From: Flavobacteriales bacterium
Lineage (GTDB): Bacteria > Bacteroidota > Bacteroidia > Flavobacteriales_D > Sanyastnellaceae
Assembly: GCA_027488055.1 (NCBI GenBank)
Contig: JAIYCK010000124.1
Span: 1-10,280 of the forward strand
Direction: 5' to 3'
Length of the DNA: 10,280 bases
Positions 6,172 to 10,280 of this stretch are shown here, in pieces (position 1 is the stretch's first letter; each line of letters begins with the position of its first letter). Position numbers and translations under genes: made by a program. Under the pieces are notes generated by a model. The model did no database searches. It was not told the DNA's origin and saw nothing but the letters and a program-made list of their open reading frames with translations.

Positions 6172-7953
6172 ATGACACAACCTACTCGTCTGTTCGATTT
6201 TCCATATTATCAAATGGCCCATGCACCTTTGAATGAGATGATGACCTCTCAATACAAAGGCCAGTGGCGCAGTATCAGTACCCAAGATTTTATCACAAAA
6301 ATGAATGTGGTGAGTCGCGCCTTGTTGGGTATGGGCATCAAGCCGGGAGACAAGATCGCCCTTATTACGCATGCCAACCGCATGGAATGGGACATTATGG
6401 ATCAAGGTATCTTGCAAATTGGTGCCATCGATGTTCCCATTTATCCCACGATGACGGAACAAGATTATGAATACATTCTGAATCATTCGGAGGCAAAACT
6501 TTGCTTTGTCAGCAACGCGGAATTGTATCATAAAGTGAAAAACGTATTGGCGAATGTTCCTTCCTTACAAGGCATTTACACCTTTGAAGAAGTGCCCGAT
6601 GCTTCGTATTGGGAAAGCATATTTGCGCAGGCCGAAAAAATTGATCAGCAAGATGTCAAGCGCATAAGTGACGAGGTGAAAGAAACAGACATGGCGACGA
6701 TCATCTATACCTCTGGAACGACTGGATTGCCCAAAGGAGTGATGCTCAGTCACCGCAACATTGCCAGCAACGCAATTGCTTCTGAAGATCGACTACCCGA
6801 ATTACCATTCGGTAGTAGATGTTTGAGCTTCCTGCCCATTTGTCATATCTATGAGCGCATGCTGCATTATTTATACATTTCCAAAAGCGTGCACATGTAT
6901 TTGGGAGGTATGGAGCAAATCAAAGATGATCTTTTAGTAGCTCGCCCACATATTTTCACAGGCGTACCGAGACTTTTTGAGAAATTCTATGATGGCATTT
7001 ATGCCAAAGGAATGTCCAATACAGGCATCAAAAAAGTTCTTTTCAAATGGGCGCATGACTTGGCATTGGAATGGAAACCCGATGGCGAAAATGGCGCTTG
7101 GTATGAATTCCAACTGAAGATTGCCCGCAAACTGGTTTTTAGCAAAGTAAAAACAGCCCTCGGGCTCACCGAAATACAGGCCATTGCTTCAGGCAGTGCT
7201 GCTTTACAGCCCCGACTGGCCAAATTCTTCAATGGTATGGGTTTCGGTCTTAAGGAGGGATATGGCCTTACCGAAACTTCTCCTGTGATCACGGTCAATA
7301 CGCTGCGCAGGCCACACATGTGGCGCGAAAAATCAGTAGGAAAAGCATTGAACGGTGTAGATATTAAAATTGCCGAGGACGGAGAAGTGATGTGCAAAGG
7401 ACCCAACGTTATGATGGGCTACTACAAAGACAAAGAAAAAACAGATGAAGTCTTGAAAGATGGTTGGTTCTATACCGGCGACATTGGTAAAATAGAAGAT
7501 GGCTTCCTTTTCATTACCGACCGTAAAAAAGAACTATTCAAAACCAGTGGTGGCAAATATGTAGCGCCCCAAGTGATCGAAAATGCATTGAAGGAAAGCA
7601 TCTACATTGAACAAGTCATTGTCATTGGAGATGGTGAAAAATTTGCAGCGGCGCTCATCGCACCTGAATGGGTGTTATTGAAACAATGGGCAGAAAAGCA
7701 AGGCATCGATACCAGTGATGTGCAAGGGATGATTGATCATCCCAAAACACAAGCACTTTTTGAAAAAGAAATTGAACGCATCAACCCTTCCTTTGGCAAA
7801 TGGGAACAGATCAAAGCCTTCCGACTATTGCCTAGAACATTGAACATTGATCAAGGCGAAATCACACCGACCTTGAAACTGAAGCGCAAAAAAATCATGG
7901 AAAATTGGTCTGCTTTGGTGCAGGATATTTTTAAATCCAATAGTGATCATTGA
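6172..7953 (+). CDS. Long-chain fatty acid-CoA ligase (AMP-binding)
   Basis: A member of the ANL adenylate-forming superfamily that activates fatty acids with ATP to acyl-AMP and then acyl-CoA, for lipid synthesis or beta-oxidation, probably at the inner face of the membrane. With ATG 6172 the protein has 593 aa, the size of the bacterial FAA1-like long-chain group. The motifs are in order: YTSGTTGLPKG phosphate-binding loop (179-189), FLPICHIYER (220-229), TGVPRLFEK (263-271), GLKEGYGLTETSP (359-371), GWFYTGDIG (431-439; Asp437), ITDRKKELFKTSGGKYVAP (448-466; Arg451 hinge region) and the C-terminal ITPTLKLKRK (564-573) with the adenylation Lys569. All catalytic elements are intact. An in-frame TTG at 6157 would add five residues but overlaps the outer arm of the inverted repeat, and ATG is preferred. 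The PAP2 phosphatase gene starts five bases after the stop and crcB overlaps that, so the three form an operon. Chain-length preference cannot be read. Confidence 0.95.
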   Translation: MTQPTRLFDFPYYQMAHAPLNEMMTSQYKGQWRSISTQDFITKMNVVSRALLGMGIKPGDKIALITHANRMEWDIMDQGILQIGAIDVPIYPTMTEQDYEYILNHSEAKLCFVSNAELYHKVKNVLANVPSLQGIYTFEEVPDASYWESIFAQAEKIDQQDVKRISDEVKETDMATIIYTSGTTGLPKGVMLSHRNIASNAIASEDRLPELPFGSRCLSFLPICHIYERMLHYLYISKSVHMYLGGMEQIKDDLLVARPHIFTGVPRLFEKFYDGIYAKGMSNTGIKKVLFKWAHDLALEWKPDGENGAWYEFQLKIARKLVFSKVKTALGLTEIQAIASGSAALQPRLAKFFNGMGFGLKEGYGLTETSPVITVNTLRRPHMWREKSVGKALNGVDIKIAEDGEVMCKGPNVMMGYYKDKEKTDEVLKDGWFYTGDIGKIEDGFLFITDRKKELFKTSGGKYVAPQVIENALKESIYIEQVIVIGDGEKFAAALIAPEWVLLKQWAEKQGIDTSDVQGMIDHPKTQALFEKEIERINPSFGKWEQIKAFRLLPRTLNIDQGEITPTLKLKRKKIMENWSALVQDIFKSNSDH

Positions 7954-7958
7954 ATTCA

Positions 7959-8534
7959 ATGGACCAACTTGATCGTTCGTTGTTACTGTGGTTGAATCAA
8001 CAGCACTCCGCTTGGTTAGACCCTGTCATGTGGCAAATCAGTCAACCCGTCACATGGATTTGGGTGTATGTATTGCTTGCTGTTCTCATCATCAAGCGCT
8101 TCCGACCGGTCCAATGGTTTTGGGTGCTCTTATCATTTGGATTGCTCATCTTCCTCTGTGACTTCACCGTCACGCATTGTATTAAAAATGTGGTGCAGCG
8201 CTTGCGACCGAGTCACGATCCATCGCTTCAGCCACTGCTCCATTTGATCACAGATGCAAATGGCAACCCCTACCGTGGGGGTCGCTTTGGTTTTTTTAGC
8301 AGTCATGCCTCTAACCACATGGGCATAGCCACACTCTTCATACTCTGGATGCGGCCTTTGAAAACCTATTGGATCATTGCGCTCATCAGTTGGGCGACAA
8401 TGATTGCATATAGCCGTGTTTACCTCGGCGTGCATTATCCCAGCGATGTGTTGGCAGGCATGGTGTATGGCGCATTGGCGGCCATCCTGGTTCATTTCAT
8501 ATTTAGGAAGGCATTGAAAAGTACGCGATCATGA
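7959..8534 (+). CDS. PAP2-family membrane lipid phosphatase
   Basis: An integral membrane phosphatase of the PAP2 (type 2 phosphatidic acid phosphatase) superfamily, 191 aa. The three-part catalytic signature is present: KNVVQRLRP (76-84, the KX6RP motif), FSSHASNH (113-120, in place of PSGH, with His116) and SRVYLGVHYPSD (152-163, with Arg153, His159 as nucleophile and Asp163). About five to six hydrophobic segments surround these (around 32-47, 54-72, 119-131, 137-151 and 164-182), with the motifs near the outer membrane face. Known substrates in this family are undecaprenyl diphosphate, phosphatidic acid, phosphatidylglycerol phosphate and lipid A phosphates. The sequence does not decide among these. 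Replacement of Pro-Ser-Gly by Ser-Ser before the histidine seems common among Bacteroidota members. ATG at 7959, five bases after the ligase stop, is preferred over the overlapping TTG at 7950. The stop overlaps the crcB start by four bases (ATGA). Confidence 0.92.
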   Translation: MDQLDRSLLLWLNQQHSAWLDPVMWQISQPVTWIWVYVLLAVLIIKRFRPVQWFWVLLSFGLLIFLCDFTVTHCIKNVVQRLRPSHDPSLQPLLHLITDANGNPYRGGRFGFFSSHASNHMGIATLFILWMRPLKTYWIIALISWATMIAYSRVYLGVHYPSDVLAGMVYGALAAILVHFIFRKALKSTRS

Positions 8535-8899
8535 AATCAGTTTGGATGGTTTTTTTGGGCGGTGGACTTGGCGCAGTGATCCGTTATGGGATTAGCAGCA
8601 TTCAACCATTGCATGGACTTCGATTTCCTTGGCCTACCCTGCTGGCCAATGTGCTTGCTGCTTTGATTTTGGGCTGGGCACTACAGCTCGATTTAAAGCA
8701 TACAGATCCAAACAAATACCTCCTTCTCGCAACTGGATTTTGTGGCGGCCTCAGCACGTTTTCAACATTTAGCATGGAATCCATCCAACTTTTTCAAAGA
8801 GGCGAAACGTTTCTCGGCTTGCTCAACATCGTATTGAACATCCTACTTTCCATCTGGGCTGTATGGCTGCTTGCGCAGCAAACTTCTGCATCGGAATAG
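8531..8899 (+). CDS. crcB: Fluoride channel CrcB/Fluc
   Basis: A small inner-membrane channel that lets fluoride leave the cytoplasm; it works as an antiparallel dual-topology homodimer. The 122-aa protein has the family hallmarks: GGGLGAVIRYG (10-20), PTLLANVLAALILG with the pore Asn40 (35-48), and GFCGGLSTFSTFS (69-81), which carries the central Na+-site loop and the pore phenylalanines Phe77 and Phe80. Four membrane segments are evident (about 3-20, 36-52, 64-84, 95-116). A single copy of normal length fits the homodimeric type. The ATG overlaps the stop of the PAP2 gene (ATGA), implying translational coupling. I saw no fluoride riboswitch, either directly upstream (no room) or in the 6048-6171 leader of the operon, so expression is probably constitutive with the lipid genes. 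A strong terminator follows 22 bases after the TAG. Confidence 0.96.
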   Translation: MKSVWMVFLGGGLGAVIRYGISSIQPLHGLRFPWPTLLANVLAALILGWALQLDLKHTDPNKYLLLATGFCGGLSTFSTFSMESIQLFQRGETFLGLLNIVLNILLSIWAVWLLAQQTSASE

Positions 8900-8916
8900 T
8901 CAAAAGGTACGAGCAC

Positions 8917-8949
8917 AAAAAAAACCGACCAATGGGTCGGTTTCTTTTT
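8917..8949. terminator. Bidirectional intrinsic terminator between convergent genes
   Basis: A perfect 9-bp stem, AAACCGACC (8922-8930) and GGTCGGTTT (8935-8943), encloses an AATG loop. On the plus strand it is followed by CTTTTTA, which ends the crcB transcript. On the minus strand the run of eight A (8917-8924) becomes a U-tract that ends the thioredoxin-like transcript, whose stop codon is at 8965-8967. It fits exactly in the 65-base convergent gap. Confidence 0.93.
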
Positions 8950-8964
8950 ATAATTTATTCCATC

Positions 8965-9771
8965 TTATTGGACTACAAACGTATTCTGAGAAGAACTATT
9001 CATGCCCTTTACTTGCAAATGATAGAGCCCTGAAGCCATTTCACTCACATCAATTTGCTGGCGAGCTGCGTTGTTCCAACGGCCTGTAGAAACGATAGCG
9101 CCCATGCTATTGAATATGGTAAAGTTCAACGATTCTGAGCTAGCCAATTGAATATTCACATTGATCATATCCTTCGCGGGATTGGGATAAACGGAGAAAC
9201 TCAATTCGCTGCTGATTTCATCTGTAGCAATGGTGCAAGCCATTGGTGTAATGCTATTCGATGGAAAGACATCCACAATAGTTTGCATGTTGCTTATCGG
9301 CCAAATGTCATTGTCGATCAAAATATTCTCCGGTGTAATCGCCACAATAGTTGGAAAAGCCGCCGCTCCCCAGGCGCTGTGAACAGCTGCAGCAGCACCA
9401 TCGATGCCACTCGCCGTTGGATATGGGTTCTGGTCATCGATATTGGCGCTTGCCTCAAATTCATGGGTTTGGGCATTGGTGCCTTCGTATTCCAAACCAA
9501 TCACGACCACATCGCCTTGGTTGCAGCCATACGTGTGGTAAAACTCATTGATAGTGGGCGCCGTTGCCATGCACGGACCGCACCAGTAGGCGAAGAAGTC
9601 GAGTACAACATATTTACCTTGAGAAGTATAATCATACAAAGTGTGTGACACACCATTCAGGTCGGTCACTGTAAAGTTGGCTACCTCATCACCCGCATTG
9701 TAAGTGCTTAGCTGAGCCTGCATGGCCTGAGCAATAAAGAAAACTGAAAGAAGAGTGTAAATTTTTTTCAT
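8965..9771 (-). CDS. Secreted thioredoxin-fold protein with T9SS type A sorting domain
   Basis: A 268-aa exported protein. Residues 1-20 form a Sec signal peptide ending in MQAQ. Residues about 25-170 form a TlpA/AhpC-TSA-like thioredoxin fold: GDEVANFTVTDLNG opening strand, then VVLDFFAYWCGPCMATAP (55-72) with redox pair Cys64/Cys67, and AAFPTIVAI with the cis-proline at 140. A conserved C-terminal sorting domain starts near 190 with FSVYPNPAKDMINV, then FTIFNSMGAIVSTGRW, and ends with MASGLYHLQVKG and NTFVVQ. This is the classic Por secretion-system tail. The domain is normally removed after passage through the outer membrane by the type IX system, leaving cargo on the surface or outside. 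A thiol-disulfide oxidoreductase role is inferred from CGPC; substrates are unknown. Cys83 and Cys179 are two further cysteines. The gene is single, convergent with crcB across a shared terminator and divergent from the pafA-like gene. Confidence 0.93.
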   Translation of the reverse strand: MKKIYTLLSVFFIAQAMQAQLSTYNAGDEVANFTVTDLNGVSHTLYDYTSQGKYVVLDFFAYWCGPCMATAPTINEFYHTYGCNQGDVVVIGLEYEGTNAQTHEFEASANIDDQNPYPTASGIDGAAAAVHSAWGAAAFPTIVAITPENILIDNDIWPISNMQTIVDVFPSNSITPMACTIATDEISSELSFSVYPNPAKDMINVNIQLASSESLNFTIFNSMGAIVSTGRWNNAARQQIDVSEMASGLYHLQVKGMNSSSQNTFVVQ

Positions 9772-9790
9772 AGCAGTAATATTAATGAAA

Positions 9791-9798
9791 CGAAATTA
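9791..9798 (-). promoter_or_regulatory. Candidate -7 element of the thioredoxin-like gene
   Basis: On the minus strand TAATTTCG lies 20 bases before the ATG at 9771, one mismatch from TAnnTTTG. No good -33 TTTG stands at 19-21 bases; TTTA is 17 bases upstream. Transcription would start near 9784 with a leader of about 12 bases. This is a weak assignment based on consensus. Confidence 0.3.
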
Positions 9799-9844
9799 GT
9801 TGAATAACTCGCCTATAAATCAGCAATAAAAAGGCACTATTGGA

Positions 9845-9875
9845 TTTTCAGTTCCGCAATTCATGTTTACTTTCG
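9845..9875 (+). promoter_or_regulatory. Promoter-like element upstream of the pafA-like gene
   Basis: TTTT (9845-9848), a 19-base spacer and TACTTTCG (9868-9875) resemble the -33/-7 layout of Bacteroidota promoters. The spacer also resembles that of the gdhA candidate. The -7 box ends only four bases before the ATG at 9880, so a transcript from it would be leaderless or nearly so. The box may instead serve another role. Confidence 0.33.
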
Positions 9876-9879
9876 ACAC

Positions 9880-10280
9880 ATGAATATTCAATCTATATTG
9901 CATTCAAGGCAGCTGGTGGCCTTGGCCATTTTGGTGGCATTCACTGCCTGTGCACCCGCCCAGCAAGCCGCGGTAAGCGCAGGATCAACCACCACGGTAA
10001 GCACGCCTCAACCCAGCCTTATCATCGGGATTACTGTGGATCAAATGCGGTACGATTATATCCAAAAATATTGGAACGACTACGGAGATGGAGGATTCAA
10101 GAGGTTGGTGAACGAAGGATTCTTCGCGCGCAATCTTCATTATAATTACATGCCTACCTACACAGGCCCTGGTCATGCAAGCATTTTTACAGGTACCACC
10201 CCTGCCTACCATGGAATCATTCAAAATGATTGGTATGAACCTGCCACTAGACGCATGATTTATTGTGCTTCCGACAGCAA
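9880..10280 (+). CDS. pafA: PafA-like alkaline phosphatase lipoprotein, N-terminal part (cut by window edge)
   Basis: An exported phosphomonoesterase of the alkaline phosphatase superfamily, related to Elizabethkingia/Flavobacterium PafA, which releases phosphate from organic phosphate esters outside the inner membrane. The visible 133 codons begin MNIQSILHSRQLVALAILVAF and reach Cys24 (FTAC), a likely lipoprotein signal. Ala-Pro follows the cysteine rather than Lys/Asp, so the surface-export signal of the other lipoprotein is absent and a periplasm-facing anchor is more likely. After a Thr/Ser/Gln-rich linker (25-46) the catalytic core starts: IGITVDQMRYDY (49-60, metal ligand Asp54), GGFKRLVNEGF (71-81), YMPTYTGPGHASIFTGTTP (90-108, nucleophile Thr95) and HGIIQNDWY (111-119, Asn116). 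Asp54, Thr95 and Asn116 correspond to Asp38, Thr79 and Asn100 of PafA with a constant offset of 16. The remaining several hundred residues, with the other metal ligands and Lys/Arg pair, lie outside. A frame starting at 9840 on the same strand is only a shadow. Confidence 0.92.
   Translation, partial: MNIQSILHSRQLVALAILVAFTACAPAQQAAVSAGSTTTVSTPQPSLIIGITVDQMRYDYIQKYWNDYGDGGFKRLVNEGFFARNLHYNYMPTYTGPGHASIFTGTTPAYHGIIQNDWYEPATRRMIYCASDS

Noticed and set aside
9148..9648. 166-codon plus-strand frame across the thioredoxin-like gene
   Set aside because: It is antisense to a protein with a signal peptide, CGPC and sorting domain, and its translation has no recognisable features.
9840..10145. 101-codon plus-strand frame at the right edge
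   Set aside because: The frame from ATG 9880 encodes conserved alkaline phosphatase motifs over the same bases, so this one is out of frame noise.
1..10280. Mobile elements, CRISPR arrays, tRNA/rRNA genes or defence systems
   Set aside because: No transposase or integrase motifs, regularly spaced repeats, cloverleaf-like sequences or rRNA signatures were seen; the genes are recognisable chromosomal families apart from the 113-aa protein and the small lipoprotein.

Overview
The window looks like a chromosomal segment of a member of the Bacteroidota, most likely Flavobacteriales-like. The evidence is a T9SS type A C-terminal sorting domain on a secreted thioredoxin-fold protein, a lipoprotein with a Cys-Lys-Lys-Asp-Asp export signal, a PafA-type alkaline phosphatase, absence of clear Shine-Dalgarno sequences, and promoter-like TAnnTTTG / TAnnTTCG boxes. 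The assignment is by family resemblance only; no marker gene is present that fixes the genus.

Layout. Positions 1-546 (minus) hold the N-terminal 182 codons of glutamate dehydrogenase, cut by the window edge. A divergent intergenic region (547-718) carries promoter-like boxes for both sides and a small palindrome/direct-repeat cluster. From 719 to 8899 everything is on the plus strand: a small surface-type lipoprotein (719-1192); a 12-TM RND/MMPL-type exporter (1276-3744); RmlA/RfbA glucose-1-phosphate thymidylyltransferase (3809-4678); a short-chain polyprenyl diphosphate synthase (4711-5703); an unrecognised 113-aa protein two bases behind it (5706-6047); a 124-base gap with a nested inverted repeat; then a tight three-gene run of long-chain acyl-CoA ligase (6172-7953), PAP2 membrane phosphatase (7959-8534) and CrcB/Fluc fluoride channel (8531-8899). 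A strong bidirectional terminator (about 8917-8949) separates crcB from the convergent minus-strand gene for a T9SS-secreted thioredoxin-like protein (8965-9771). After a second divergent intergenic region (9772-9879) the first 133 codons of a PafA-like alkaline phosphatase lipoprotein run off the right edge.

How the genes fit together. The central block is biased to envelope and lipid chemistry: nucleotide-sugar activation (RmlA), isoprenoid chain synthesis, fatty-acid activation, lipid-phosphate removal (PAP2) and a lipid-exporter-like RND protein. The two flanks hold exported proteins (sorting-domain thioredoxin, alkaline phosphatase, lipoprotein). Most genes are recognisable housekeeping or envelope families. 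I found no CRISPR, transposon, phage, tRNA or rRNA, and no clear undescribed system. The leads most worth checking are a 25/32-column similarity between the putative gdhA and pafA promoters, the nested hairpin ahead of the acyl-CoA ligase, the asymmetric proton-relay motif of the RND protein, and the small unknown protein coupled to the prenyl synthase.
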